Assembly: GCF_013623905.1 (NCBI RefSeq)
Contig: NZ_JABKDD010000004.1
Span: 62,001 to 126,000, forward strand
Origin: Brevibacterium sediminis
GTDB lineage: Bacteria; Actinomycetota; Actinomycetes; Actinomycetales; Brevibacteriaceae
DNA: 64,000 bases
Direction of reading: 5' to 3'
Each line of letters starts with the position of its first letter. Positions within the stretch are counted from its first letter, which is position 1. A model generated the notes under the pieces. The model saw nothing but the letters and a program-made list of their open reading frames with translations. It made no database searches and had not been told where the DNA came from. Of this stretch, positions 45,227 to 54,592 are shown piece by piece. The translations under genes and the position numbers were made by a program.

Positions 45227-46257
45227 TTCGCTGTCTCCTCGGGGGTGGTGGTGTCAACTCCGGCAGCGGGAGTCGCACCGGCCGCGGTCGGGGTGGCGGC
45301 CGCCTCGGCGGTCTGGTTCTCGGCGAAGGCGAGCGCTGCTTCGCGCACCCACGCTCCTTCGTCCCAGGCGCGCTTGCGGTGATTGAGGCGCTGTTCGTTG
45401 CAGGGTCCGTCTCCCTTGACGACGGCCCAGAACTCGTCCCAGTTCGGGGTGGAGAAGTCGTAGTGTCCGCGCTCTTCGTTCCATTTGAGGTTCTCATCGG
45501 GGAACGTCACGCCGAGGGCTTCGGCCTGCGGGACGGACATGTCGACGAACTTCTGGCGCAGCTCGTCGTTGGTGTGGGTCTTGATGCCCCAGGCCATCGA
45601 CTGCTCGGTATTCGGCGAGTTGTCGTCGGGAGGTCCGAACATCATCAGCGCCGGCCACCAGAAGCGGTTGACCGATTCCTGGACCATCTCGCGCTGAGCG
45701 TCGGTGCCGCGCATCATCGTCATCAGCAGCTCGTAGCCCTGGCGCTGGTGGAAGGACTCTTCCTTGCAGATGCGGATCATCGCGCGGCCGTAGGGGCCGA
45801 AGGAGGTCCGGCACAGCGGCACCTGGTTGCAGATGGCCGCCCCGTCGACGAGCCAGCCGATCGTGCCGACATCCGTGTAGGACAGGGTCGGGTAGTTGAA
45901 GATCGAGGAGTACTTCTGCTTGCCGGCGACGAGCTTCTCGGTGAGCTCGTTGCGCGTGGCGCCCAGGGTCTCGGCGGCCGAGTAGAGGTAGAGGCCGTGT
46001 CCGGCTTCGTCCTGGACCTTCGCCAGCAGGATCGCCTTGCGACGCAGGGAGGGCGCGCGGGAGATCCAGTTGCCTTCGGGCTGCATGCCGATGATCTCCG
46101 AGTGCGCGTGCTGCGCGACCTGGCGGATGAGCGTCTTGCGGTAGGCCTCGGGCATCCAGTCCCGGGGTTCGATCCGATCCTTGGCCTCGATCGTGGCGTC
46201 GAACTGTTCCTGCAGCTGCGCCTCGTCGAAGCGGTTGTCGTTCACTTGAGTTGTCAT
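45223..46257 (-). CDS. paaA: Phenylacetyl-CoA 1,2-epoxidase catalytic subunit
   Basis: 344 residues. Di-iron ligands lie in [15 protein letters not shown] and [17 protein letters not shown], flanked by [15 protein letters not shown]. PaaA epoxidises the ring of phenylacetyl-CoA using oxygen. The C-terminal 30 residues are a Thr/Ala/Pro/Glu-rich tail ([18 protein letters not shown]) not needed by the fold. ATG at 46257 with GGTGGAG upstream. First gene of the paaABCDE-thiolase-hydratase-dehydrogenase-hydratase operon. Confidence 0.94.
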   Translation of the reverse strand: MTTQVNDNRFDEAQLQEQFDATIEAKDRIEPRDWMPEAYRKTLIRQVAQHAHSEIIGMQPEGNWISRAPSLRRKAILLAKVQDEAGHGLYLYSAAETLGATRNELTEKLVAGKQKYSSIFNYPTLSYTDVGTIGWLVDGAAICNQVPLCRTSFGPYGRAMIRICKEESFHQRQGYELLMTMMRGTDAQREMVQESVNRFWWPALMMFGPPDDNSPNTEQSMAWGIKTHTNDELRQKFVDMSVPQAEALGVTFPDENLKWNEERGHYDFSTPNWDEFWAVVKGDGPCNEQRLNHRKRAWDEGAWVREAALAFAENQTAEAAATPTAAGATPAAGVDTTTPEETAK

Positions 46258-46364
46258 GACCACTCCACCCTTGGATGTGCCCTTGTCAGGACCCGGCTCG
46301 GTCAGCGGCTGCCGACCTCCTCATCGGTCCGACCATCGTAAGACCTCTGGCCCGAGGGCATCCA

Positions 46365-46388
46365 TTTACTGACCATTTGTTCTGTATT
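46365..46388. promoter_or_regulatory. Putative PaaR-type operator upstream of paaA
   Basis: TTTACTGACCATTTGTTCTG shares the ACTGACCA half with sites at 46665, 56795 and 56865; the other half is degenerate. It lies about 110 bases upstream of paaA. Confidence 0.45.
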
Positions 46389-46487
46389 GTTGCCACCAGT
46401 GTCGCACACCCCCGGCCCGGGTGCAATGCCGTGCCGCCCACGCGAAGGAGCCACTCACCCCCGCCGTCCTGCCGCGTCGCCCGCCGA

Positions 46488-46573
46488 ATATAGGTCAGCA
46501 TCAGATACTTTCAGCGCCGGAAGATGTCCGATAGCGACCTATATTTCTCGGCAGCTATCCGATAGTGACCTAT
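46488..46573. repeat. Dispersed hairpin, family A, diverged copy
   Basis: ATATAGGTC (46488-46496) pairs with GACCTATAT (46536-46544). The inner sequence keeps AGATACTTTCAG and TCCGATAGCGACC, matching family A at 17447 and 26311, and a further TATCCGATAGTGACCTAT arm follows. It lies in the 550-base paaA/paaI gap, which otherwise holds only the two operator sites and a promoter. Confidence 0.55.
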
Positions 46574-46639
46574 TCCCGCCTGCACTTGACGATGCGTGAG
46601 CGATTCGCAGACGAACACACCCCGAACACACCCCGTGAC

Positions 46640-46691
46640 TTGACAGCGACGACGATCGGAACGATATTTATTGACCAGATGGTCGTTAATT
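46640..46691 (+). promoter_or_regulatory. paaI/paaK promoter with PaaR-type operator
   Basis: TTGACA at 46640-46645 and GATATT about 17 bases on form a promoter. TTATTGACCAGATGGTCGTT (GACCA-N2-TGGTC dyad) follows directly, well placed for repression. Confidence 0.55.
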
Positions 46692-46807
46692 CTCCGACGG
46701 GCTGACCGTCCGGAATCGCGGGGAACTCTCACCGTCGTCAATACGCAGCGGCGCAGGCACTCCTCGTGCATCGGCGCCTGAACCCGCGACTCGAGGAGGA
46801 GCCGACC

Positions 46808-47341
46808 ATGGGACAGCCCGCCCACGATACGACGACCGCGGAGTCACAGACCCCGAACACCTCCACCCCCGCCGAGGCGGCGCCCGAGTCCCCCACCGAG
46901 GCGACCACTCCGTCCCCCGCAGACGCCCCCACCGAGGCGGCGCCCGAGCTCACCGGTGCCGCCGCGATGTTCGCCAACGATCGCGCCTCCCAGCACCTGG
47001 GCATCACCGTCGATGACCACGGACCCGGGTGGGCGCAGTGCTCGATGACGGTCACCGACATCATGACCAACGGCCACGACATCACCCACGGCGGCTACAT
47101 CTTCCTCTTCGCCGACACCACCTTCGCGATGGCCTGCAACTATCCCGGCTCGATCACCGTCGCCTCCGGCGGAGACATCGACTTCCTCAAACCCACGTAC
47201 CTCGGTGACGAGCTCGTCGCCCGCGGCCATGAGGTCATCAAGCAGGGCCGCTCGGGCATCTACGACGTCACCGTCACGCGCGGCGACGACATCATCGCCA
47301 CCTACCGCGGCCGCTCCCGCACGCTGCCCGCCCGCAAGTAG
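46808..47341 (+). CDS. paaI: Hot-dog thioesterase
   Basis: 177 residues. The C-terminal 125 are the hot-dog fold with HDITHGGYIFLFADTTFAMACN (PaaI His-Gly-Gly and Asp) and VASGGDIDFLKPTYLGDELVARG. PaaI hydrolyses ring-hydroxylated phenylacetyl-CoA that stalls the pathway. The first 50 residues are a Pro/Thr/Ala/Glu-rich tail with repeated PTEAAPE. ATG at 46808 follows GGAGGAG. Confidence 0.9.
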   Translation: MGQPAHDTTTAESQTPNTSTPAEAAPESPTEATTPSPADAPTEAAPELTGAAAMFANDRASQHLGITVDDHGPGWAQCSMTVTDIMTNGHDITHGGYIFLFADTTFAMACNYPGSITVASGGDIDFLKPTYLGDELVARGHEVIKQGRSGIYDVTVTRGDDIIATYRGRSRTLPARK

Positions 47342-47497
47342 ACCCGACCAACCACACGGCCGCCGGCTCCGCGACAGGCACCATGCCGCGCCGGACCACC
47401 CCCACCGAACCACCCGTCGACGACCGAACACCGAAGAACGGTGGACCACCTCGGCGGTTTTTGGATCTGACACACAGAAGAGATTCGCAAGGAGACG

Positions 47498-48796
47498 ATG
47501 ATGACTGAGACCGACCTCGACGCCGGCGAACGGATGAGCCTGGACGAGCTGCGCTCCGACCAGCTGAAGAACCTCAAGACGACGGTGACCTCGGTGTACG
47601 AACGGGTGCCGTTCTACCGGAAGGCCTTCGACGACCTCGGCGTGACTCCCGCCGACATCACGAGCCTCGATGACATTGCGAAGCTGCCGTTCACGACCAA
47701 GCAGGACCTGCGCGACAACTATCCGTTCGGGCTCTTCGCCGTCCCGCAGGAGCAGGTCGCGCGCATCCACGCCTCCTCGGGAACGACGGGCCTGCCGACC
47801 GTCGTCGGGTACACGATGGGCGATCTCGATCGGTGGGGCAGCCTCATCGCGCGGTCCATCCTCGGTGCCGGCGGCAAGCGCGGACAGATGATGCACAATG
47901 CCTACGGCTACGGGCTGTTCACCGGCGGCCTCGGCGTCCACGGGGCGGAGCGTCACGGGTTCACCGTCGTCCCGATCTCCGGTGGTCAGACCCCGCGCCA
48001 GGTGCAGCTCATCCAGGACTTCAAGCCGGACATCATCACGGCCACCCCGACGTACCTGCTCACGATCCTCGACGAATTCCACAAGCAGGGCATCGACCCG
48101 ACCACGACGAGCCTGAAGACCGCGATCTGCGGCGCCGAGCCGTGGACGGACGAGATGCGCAAGGAGATCGAGAACTCCTTCAACATCGATGCCGTCGACA
48201 TCTACGGTCTCTCCGAGGTCATGGGCCCCGGCGTGGCCTGCGAATCCGCGGTGACGAAGGACGGCCCGACGATCTGGGAGGACCACTTCTACCCGGAGAT
48301 CGTCGATCCCTTCACCGGCGAGGTGCTGCCCGACGGCGAGGAGGGCGAACTCGTCTTCACCTCGCTGACGAAGGAGGCGCTGCCGATCATCCGCTACCGC
48401 ACGCACGATCTGGCAACACTGCTGCCGGGCACCGCGCGCCCGAACTTCCGCCGCATCTCGCGCATCACCGGCCGATCCGATGACCTCATGATCATCCGCG
48501 GCGTCAACGTCTACCCCGCGAACGTCGAGACCGTGCTCTTCGAGTTCGCACCGCTGAGCCCCCACTTCCAGCTCATCCTCACCCGCCCTGGCCGGATGGA
48601 TGAGATGACCGTCGAGGTCGAGGCCCGCGAAGGCGTCGGCGCCGTCGAGCTCGACGGCCTCGACAAGCTCGTGGCCGCCCGCATCAAGGAGCGCCTCGGC
48701 GTCTCCTGCGCCATCGACATCAAGATGCCCGGGGACCTGCCGCGCTCGGTCGGCAAGATGAAGCGCATCATCGACCGCCGCGAGGGCGTGCGCTGA
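47498..48796 (+). CDS. paaK: Phenylacetate-CoA ligase
   Basis: 432 residues. VYERVPFYRKAF near the N-terminus, P-loop IHASSGTTGLPTVVGYT near 90, AEPWTDEMRKEIE, YGLSEVMGPGVA and the hinge SRITGRSDDLMIIRGVNVYPANVE are PaaK hallmarks. It makes phenylacetyl-CoA, the pathway's entry step and inducer. Tandem ATG at 47498 with AAGGAG upstream. Confidence 0.94.
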   Translation: MMTETDLDAGERMSLDELRSDQLKNLKTTVTSVYERVPFYRKAFDDLGVTPADITSLDDIAKLPFTTKQDLRDNYPFGLFAVPQEQVARIHASSGTTGLPTVVGYTMGDLDRWGSLIARSILGAGGKRGQMMHNAYGYGLFTGGLGVHGAERHGFTVVPISGGQTPRQVQLIQDFKPDIITATPTYLLTILDEFHKQGIDPTTTSLKTAICGAEPWTDEMRKEIENSFNIDAVDIYGLSEVMGPGVACESAVTKDGPTIWEDHFYPEIVDPFTGEVLPDGEEGELVFTSLTKEALPIIRYRTHDLATLLPGTARPNFRRISRITGRSDDLMIIRGVNVYPANVETVLFEFAPLSPHFQLILTRPGRMDEMTVEVEAREGVGAVELDGLDKLVAARIKERLGVSCAIDIKMPGDLPRSVGKMKRIIDRREGVR

Positions 48797-48897
48797 GATG
48801 AGGCGCAGTGCGTGCGCTGAAGCGGCGCTGCGGACGCGCGCCGAGGTGAGTGCTGTGACTTGGATCGCGGCACTCACCGAGGTGGCCGATTAGACTG

Positions 48898-49605
48898 ATG
48901 CGCATGCCCGAATCGTCCTCACCCGCGTCGACAGCTCCGGACTCGACGACGTCGTCCGCGGAATCGACGACCGCCGCGTCGACGTCCTCGACGACCCCCG
49001 CCGAGGCGACCGCCCCCAAACGCTCGCGCCGCGGCCGTCCCGGCTACGACCGGGAGACCTTGATCAACAAGGCCACAGAGGTCTTCGTCTCCCGCGGCTA
49101 TGACGGCACGTCGATGGACACGGTCGCCCGTGAGCTCGGCATCACGAAATCCGCGATCTACCATCACGTGAAGTCGAAGGAAGAGCTGCTGCACCTGGCG
49201 ATCAGCCGCGGCATCCGCGCCCTCGATTCCGCTGTGGAGACCGAGAGCCTGCGAGAGAATGTCACCGCGCTCGAACGCCTGCAGCTGGCCGTGCGCGCCA
49301 GCGTCGTCATCCTCATCGAGTACCACCATTCGGTGACCTTGCTGCTGCGCGTGCGCGGAAACTCACCGCTGGAACGCGAAGCCCTCGAGGCCCGACGCAA
49401 TATCGATGCGAAGGTCCGTGCGCTCGTCGAGGCCGCCATCGCCGAGGGCGGTCTGCTCTCGGACTTCACTCCCGGCCTCATCACCCGTCTGCTCTTCGGC
49501 ATGGTCAACTCGATCACCGAGTGGTACCGCCCCAGCTATCCCGTCGACCCCGACACCATCGCCGAGGCGGTCACAACGATGGCCTTCCAAGGCCTGGAGG
49601 CCTGA
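48898..49605 (+). CDS. paaR: TetR family regulator of phenylacetate genes
   Basis: 235 residues. The helix-turn-helix reads KATEVFVSRGYDGTSMDTVARELGITKSAIYHHVKSKEELL (residues about 58-98). It is preceded by a 45-residue Ser/Thr/Ala/Pro-rich N-terminal arm and a KRSRRGRPG basic patch. Its position after paaK and the four matching palindromes at the paa promoters suggest a PaaR-type repressor relieved by phenylacetyl-CoA. ATG at 48898 or 48904; no ribosome site, TAGACT just upstream suggests a leaderless message. Confidence 0.82.
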   Translation: MRMPESSSPASTAPDSTTSSAESTTAASTSSTTPAEATAPKRSRRGRPGYDRETLINKATEVFVSRGYDGTSMDTVARELGITKSAIYHHVKSKEELLHLAISRGIRALDSAVETESLRENVTALERLQLAVRASVVILIEYHHSVTLLLRVRGNSPLEREALEARRNIDAKVRALVEAAIAEGGLLSDFTPGLITRLLFGMVNSITEWYRPSYPVDPDTIAEAVTTMAFQGLEA

Positions 49606-49629
49606 GGGTCGGGTCCTGGCCCCCGAGGC

Positions 49630-50301
49630 TCAGCTTTCCCCGATCACTCCCGCAGTCAGAACCCAGCCGAGTGTCGATTCGATCTCGGACAGCAGCTCCT
49701 GCCTCGGAGGCTGATAGTCGCCGATCACCCAGTCGACGACGATCTGAATACCGGCGCCGACGAGCAGGTCCCCGAGCACTCTCCGACGCGTGCCGGTGAG
49801 TACGGTGCCCGAGACGGCCACGCAGAGCGCATCGGCGAGTTCGCCGCCGATCACCCGACCGTGCCGACGGTAGAGCTCGTCGATGCGCCCACTGACTCCG
49901 AGCACTTCGAAGAGGTGGACTCGCGCGAAGATCGGGTTCGCCTGCGCCCAGCCGAGAAACCCGTCCATGAATCCGCGCAGCACCGCCATGGCCTCGGCGC
50001 CCTGCGCCTCCGTCACAGTCTCAGAGCCCCCTGCATCGGCCGCACCACCAGCGAGCACCACGGCCCGCAGATCGGCCACCACCCGCTCGTAGACCTCGAC
50101 CAGGAGATCCTCCAAGGTGGCAAAGGATTCGTAGAAGTAGCGCTTGTTCAACCCTGCGGAATCGCAGATCGCGCCCACCGTGGCCGCCCGGTATCCCTGA
50201 GTCCCGAACAGTTCGATCCCTGCCGCGATGATCTGTTCCCGCCGAGCACTCTCCCGCGCTTCGCGGCTGGCTCCGGCGTAGGGGCGTCCTTGATTAGTCA
50301 C
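49630..50301 (-). CDS. TetR/AcrR family transcriptional regulator
   Basis: 223 residues. The DNA-binding domain is REQIIAAGIELFGTQGYRAATVGAICDSAGLNKRYFYESFATLEDLL (residues about 19-65). GTG at 50301 is used, because the longer frame adds non-coding-like residues. Divergent from glpD with the operator overlapping both starts. Likely controls the glycerolipid operon and itself. Confidence 0.85.
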   Translation of the reverse strand: MTNQGRPYAGASREARESARREQIIAAGIELFGTQGYRAATVGAICDSAGLNKRYFYESFATLEDLLVEVYERVVADLRAVVLAGGAADAGGSETVTEAQGAEAMAVLRGFMDGFLGWAQANPIFARVHLFEVLGVSGRIDELYRRHGRVIGGELADALCVAVSGTVLTGTRRRVLGDLLVGAGIQIVVDWVIGDYQPPRQELLSEIESTLGWVLTAGVIGES

Positions 50302-50322
50302 AGTGTGATCTTGACAACACTG
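50301..50322. promoter_or_regulatory. Operator between TetR and glpD
   Basis: CAGTGT-N10-ACACTG flanks TTGACA (50311-50316), the likely glpD -35 box, and reaches the TetR GTG. Repression of both genes by one site is plausible. Confidence 0.55.
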
Positions 50323-50368
50323 ATCGCCGAATGCAAACTGGTACGGCATCGTGCCAGAAAGGGTGGGA

Positions 50369-51973
50369 ATGACCTCCACCAATGCAGACGACGGCCCCAC
50401 GGCCTCGGCGGGACTCGGCTCCCAAGCCACAGCGAACACCTCGTCCCTCAATGCCGCTCAGCGCGAACGTGACCTCGCGGCCGCCTCGGCGAATGTCTCC
50501 GACGTCGTCGTCATCGGCGGTGGATTCACCGGCGCCGGCGTCGCCTTGGACGCGGCCAGCCGCGGGCTCTCTGTGACCCTCGTCGAACGCGGCGACCTCG
50601 CCTCGGGAACGAGCAGCTGGAGCTCGAAACTCGCCCACGGCGGACTGCGCTACCTCGCGAAGGCCGACGTCGGGATCGCGTGGGAATCCGCCGTCGAACG
50701 CGGCCGGCTGATGAACACCATCGCCCCGCACCTCATCCGGCCGCTGCCGATGATCTTCCCGCTGCATCCGGGGGTCGGTCGCGTCGAGGCGGCCATGACG
50801 AACACCGGCTTCCACGCCGGCGACCTCCTGCGGATGCTCGCCCGCACCCCGAAGGAGCTTCTCCCCCATCCCCGCCGCGTCTCGGCCGCCGAAGTCCGGC
50901 AGCTCGCCCCGACGACGGCGACCGACGGTCTGCGCGGCGGGCTGCTCAGCTGGGACGGTCAGCTCATCGACGATGCCCGGCTCGTCGTCGTCTTGGCCCG
51001 GACCGCCGCCGAACACGGTGCGGGTGTCATCACCTACGCCGAGGCAACCGACATCGAACCCACTCGTGTTCACATCAGGGACCGCCTCACCGGGGATGAG
51101 CACACGCTGCGCACCCGACAGATCGTCAATGCAGCCGGCGTCTGGTCGGACACTCTCTCGGACGAGGTCGAACTGGCACCGAGCAAGGGTTCGCACATTC
51201 TCGTTCCTGCCGCCCGCCTCGGCGACCCACAGGCCGCGATCACCGCCCCGGTGCCCGGTCACTTCGGTCGCTACGTCTTCGCTGTGCCGTGGCCCAACGG
51301 TCTGGTCATGATCGGTCTCACCGACGATCCGCACCACGGTCCGATCCCGGGCCGTGCCCTGCCCGACGGCGATGAGGAGGCGTTCCTCCTCGACACGACC
51401 AACGCCGTTCTCGAAGACAAGCTGACTACTGACGACATCGTCGGCGGCTACGCCGGTTTCCGCCCGCTGATCAAGACAAGCGACACCTCGAGCAGCGCCG
51501 ACCTCTCCCGCAGACACGCCCTGCTGCGCGACTCGCGGACCGGGGCGCTGACGATCGTCGGGGGCAAGCTCACCGCCTACCGCCGCATGGCCGAAGACGC
51601 CGTCGACGACGTCGTCAAGGTCGGCGGACTGCGCGTCGGAGCATGCCGGACGACCGAACTCGGCCTCGTCGGCAAGGGCACACCCGCACCCGGCCTGCCC
51701 GACCGCCTCGTCGCCAGCTACGGAACCGACGCAGCGAAGGTGGCAGCCTACGGCGATGCCGACCCCTCCCTCAACGAACCCGTACGCGAGGGCATCCCGC
51801 TGACCGGCGCGGAGGTCCGTTTCGCCGTCGAACACGAACTGGCGCTGACGGTCGAGGACGTCATCGACCGGCGGACCCGGTGGGGACTCGTCGACGCCGA
51901 CCGCGCTGACCTCTATGACGCTGTGGCCCGGCTCGCTCCGGAACTCACCACCGAATCACGACACGAAGGATGA
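50369..51973 (+). CDS. glpD: Glycerol-3-phosphate dehydrogenase, FAD-dependent
   Basis: 534 residues. FAD motif VVVIGGGFTGAGVALDAASRG (about 43-63), LVERGDLASGTSSWSSKLAHGGLRYL, and a C-terminal domain with VEHELALTVEDVIDRRTRWGL. It oxidises glycerol-3-phosphate to dihydroxyacetone phosphate at the membrane. ATG at 50369 with AAAGGG upstream; an N-terminal tail of about 40 residues precedes the FAD fold. Co-transcribed with the next two genes. Confidence 0.92.
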   Translation: MTSTNADDGPTASAGLGSQATANTSSLNAAQRERDLAAASANVSDVVVIGGGFTGAGVALDAASRGLSVTLVERGDLASGTSSWSSKLAHGGLRYLAKADVGIAWESAVERGRLMNTIAPHLIRPLPMIFPLHPGVGRVEAAMTNTGFHAGDLLRMLARTPKELLPHPRRVSAAEVRQLAPTTATDGLRGGLLSWDGQLIDDARLVVVLARTAAEHGAGVITYAEATDIEPTRVHIRDRLTGDEHTLRTRQIVNAAGVWSDTLSDEVELAPSKGSHILVPAARLGDPQAAITAPVPGHFGRYVFAVPWPNGLVMIGLTDDPHHGPIPGRALPDGDEEAFLLDTTNAVLEDKLTTDDIVGGYAGFRPLIKTSDTSSSADLSRRHALLRDSRTGALTIVGGKLTAYRRMAEDAVDDVVKVGGLRVGACRTTELGLVGKGTPAPGLPDRLVASYGTDAAKVAAYGDADPSLNEPVREGIPLTGAEVRFAVEHELALTVEDVIDRRTRWGLVDADRADLYDAVARLAPELTTESRHEG

Positions 51974-51978
51974 CGACC

Positions 51979-53625
51979 ATGGACAAGCCGCGTATGCGCT
52001 GGTGGGGCTGGGGCGAAGACGGCCACGACGGCCCGGTCAAACCCGGGGCGAAGATGATACTGAGCAAACACTGCGGGTGGCCGGCCGGAGTCGACAGGCC
52101 GCATGTGGCGCTCGAGGACGTCGAGCTGCCCGAATCAGTCCTGCCGTCCGCAGTCAGGGCCCGTTTCGCCGAGGCGGTGGGCGAGGAATTCGTCCGCGAC
52201 GATCGCGCCGTCCGCGTCTCCCATGCGGCCGGGCGCAGCCTGCCCGACCTCATCCGGCTGCGCAGCGGCGAGCTGGTCACCGCTCCCGATGCGGTGCTCT
52301 ACCCGGCTTCGAACGCCGAGGTGGACACCCTCCTCGCGCTGTGCGCCGAGGAATCCGTGGCGGTCGTTCCCTTCGGCGGCGGCACCAGTGTCGTCGGCGG
52401 CATCGATGCCGTGCGCGGCGAGTTCGCGGCGGTCGTGAGCATCAGCCTGGCCCGCCTCGACAGGATCATCGACATCGACGAGGAGTCGCTGACGGCCACC
52501 GTCCAGGCCGGAGTCTTCGGACCCGACCTCGAGGAGGCGCTGCAGGCTCGCGGCTTCACGCTGGCCCACTATCCGCAGTCCTTCGAGTTCAGCACCGTCG
52601 GCGGCTGGGTCGCCACCCGCTCGGCCGGTCAGCAGTCGACCGGTTACGGCCGCATCGATGAGAACGTCTGCGGTCTGCGCTGTTCGACCCCGAACGGTCC
52701 CGTCGAGCTGCGCACCACCCCGGCGACGGCGGCCGGACCGAATCCGCGCCAGCTGTTCGTCGGCTCCGAGGGAACGCTGGGCATCATCACCGAGGCGACC
52801 CTGCGGATCCATCGCGTGCCGAAGGCAGTGCAGGGCGACTCCTGGTTCTTCCCGGACTTCGAATCCGGGGCCGCGGCGCTGCGGGAGATGGAACAGTCGG
52901 GACTGCACCTCGACATCGCCCGTCTCTCGGATGTCAACGAGACCGCGTTCGGTCTCGCGCAGCTCGGCAGCGAGCTGCAGCGCAAGGGCGTTCTCGCGTA
53001 CCTGCGCGCCCGCGGCCTCACGACTCCCTGCCTGCTGGTCGTCCGCTACGACGGCACCCCCTCCGATGTTCGTGCGCGTCGCTCCCAGGGTCGTTCGATC
53101 GTGCGCAGGCACAAGGGCGTCAACCTCGGCGCGGTTCCGGAGGCCTCGTGGGAGAAGCACCGCTTCTCGACTCCGTACCTGCGGGATCAGCTGCTGCGTG
53201 AGGGCATGATCGTCGAGACGATGGAGACCTCGGCCCCGTGGTCGAAGGTGGAGGACCTCCACGGTGCGATCGGCGCGGGAATCGAGAAGGCGATGGCCGA
53301 TCGCGGCACTCCTGCTTTCGTGCTCTGCCACGTCTCGCACCTCTATGCCACCGGCTGCTCGCTGTACTACACGGTCTTCGCCAAGCAGGAGGTCGGGGCG
53401 GAGATCGCCCAGTGGAAGGCGCTGAAGTCTGCTGCCAGCGAGGCAATCGTGAACGGTGGCGGCACGATCACCCATCACCATGCCGTCGGTACCGATCACG
53501 CTCCGTGGCTGCCCGCCGAGGCCGGTCAGATGTGGCTGCGGATGCTGCGCGCAGCCAAGGCCGAGGTCGACCCGACCGGCATCATGAATCCCGGCAAGCT
53601 GATGAACGGACCGGATCGACTGTGA
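51979..53625 (+). CDS. Alkyl-dihydroxyacetonephosphate-synthase-like FAD oxidase
   Basis: 548 residues, VAO/PCMH flavin fold. N-terminal WWGWGED and PVKPGAKMILSKH; FAD-binding VVPFGGGTSVVGGI and QSFEFSTVGGWVATRSAGQQSTGYG; and the His triad region TITHHHAVGTDHAPW near the C-terminus, typical of alkyl-DHAP synthases. It would swap an acyl for an alkyl chain on acyl-DHAP in ether-lipid synthesis, or act as an orphan oxidase. ATG at 51979 has GAAGGA eight bases upstream; ATG 51970 overlaps the glpD stop. Confidence 0.85.
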   Translation: MDKPRMRWWGWGEDGHDGPVKPGAKMILSKHCGWPAGVDRPHVALEDVELPESVLPSAVRARFAEAVGEEFVRDDRAVRVSHAAGRSLPDLIRLRSGELVTAPDAVLYPASNAEVDTLLALCAEESVAVVPFGGGTSVVGGIDAVRGEFAAVVSISLARLDRIIDIDEESLTATVQAGVFGPDLEEALQARGFTLAHYPQSFEFSTVGGWVATRSAGQQSTGYGRIDENVCGLRCSTPNGPVELRTTPATAAGPNPRQLFVGSEGTLGIITEATLRIHRVPKAVQGDSWFFPDFESGAAALREMEQSGLHLDIARLSDVNETAFGLAQLGSELQRKGVLAYLRARGLTTPCLLVVRYDGTPSDVRARRSQGRSIVRRHKGVNLGAVPEASWEKHRFSTPYLRDQLLREGMIVETMETSAPWSKVEDLHGAIGAGIEKAMADRGTPAFVLCHVSHLYATGCSLYYTVFAKQEVGAEIAQWKALKSAASEAIVNGGGTITHHHAVGTDHAPWLPAEAGQMWLRMLRAAKAEVDPTGIMNPGKLMNGPDRL

Positions 53626-54587
53626 GCGGCATCGAAGACAAGGGCGACTTCGGCACGGGTTCCGCAGACCGGGGCTCTGCGCGGCCGGTCGCCGATCCGG
53701 CGGTCGTGCCCGTGATCCTCAATCCCACGGCACGGCGCGGAGCGGTGCTCAGACGCATCGATCCGCTCGTCCACGCTTTCGCCGCACACGGTCTCGAGGC
53801 ACGGCTTGTGAGAAGCACGAGCGAGGAACATGCGAAGGAGCTCGCCGCAGCATTCGCCGCCGAGGGCGCCAAGGTCGTCGGCGCACTCGGCGGTGACGGG
53901 ATGGCGCGTACAGTCGCCGCCGGCCTCGTCGATACGGACACAGCGCTGGGCGTCATCGCCGGTGGCCGCGGCAATGACCTCATCGGCAAACTCGGCATCC
54001 CTAAGCGCGTCGAAGAGGCTGTGGCCACGATCGCCGACGGCAGCGATCGAGTGATCGACGTGCTCGACCTCGATGGCACGATCAGCCTCGGCAACGTCTG
54101 TCTCGGCCTCGACTCGACCGTCCAGCGGCATGCGAACTCAACCAGGGTCGTCCGGGGCCATTGGGTGTACCTGTACGGGATCCTGCGTGCGATCCTGCCG
54201 CCGAGGAGCATCGACCTCGAGCTGACAGTCGACGGACAGCGCCTCGACTTCCGGGGCCTGACCGCGGGGTTCGCGAATTCCGGCCGCTACGGGGGCGGGC
54301 TCACACTGTCACCCGAGGCGGCGATCGACGACGGACTCATCGACGTCGTCCTCCTCAAGGAGGCATGGCTGCCGAAGCTCGCCGTCGAACTCGTCGCGTT
54401 CATGTCCGGCAGGCACGACCGGCATCCGAACATCCATCTCAGCCGGGCTCGCGAGATCCGCATCGACACTCCCGCCGGTGCCGCACCGGTCGAGATCGTC
54501 GCCGACGGCGACGCGGTCGCACAGACCCCGGCGACCGTGACGATCCGCCCTTCTTCGCTCAGGGTCCGGGTGCCCCGGACCTCATGA
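53622..54587 (+). CDS. Diacylglycerol/lipid kinase
   Basis: 321 residues, DAGK_cat fold. VPVILNPTARRGAVLRRID, ALGGDGMARTVAAGL (ATP loop), VIAGGRGNDLIGKLGI and FANSGRYGGGLTLSPEAAIDDGLIDVV are characteristic. It phosphorylates a lipid or polyisoprenoid alcohol. GTG overlaps the upstream stop (GTGA). Together with glpD and the AGPS-like gene it forms a glycerolipid module. Confidence 0.88.
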   Translation: MSGIEDKGDFGTGSADRGSARPVADPAVVPVILNPTARRGAVLRRIDPLVHAFAAHGLEARLVRSTSEEHAKELAAAFAAEGAKVVGALGGDGMARTVAAGLVDTDTALGVIAGGRGNDLIGKLGIPKRVEEAVATIADGSDRVIDVLDLDGTISLGNVCLGLDSTVQRHANSTRVVRGHWVYLYGILRAILPPRSIDLELTVDGQRLDFRGLTAGFANSGRYGGGLTLSPEAAIDDGLIDVVLLKEAWLPKLAVELVAFMSGRHDRHPNIHLSRAREIRIDTPAGAAPVEIVADGDAVAQTPATVTIRPSSLRVRVPRTS

Positions 54588-54592
54588 ACGAC

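Noticed and set aside
46844..48877. 677-codon minus-strand frame opposite paaI/paaK
   Set aside because: Antisense to two confident genes; composition is typical of the complementary frame in high-GC DNA.
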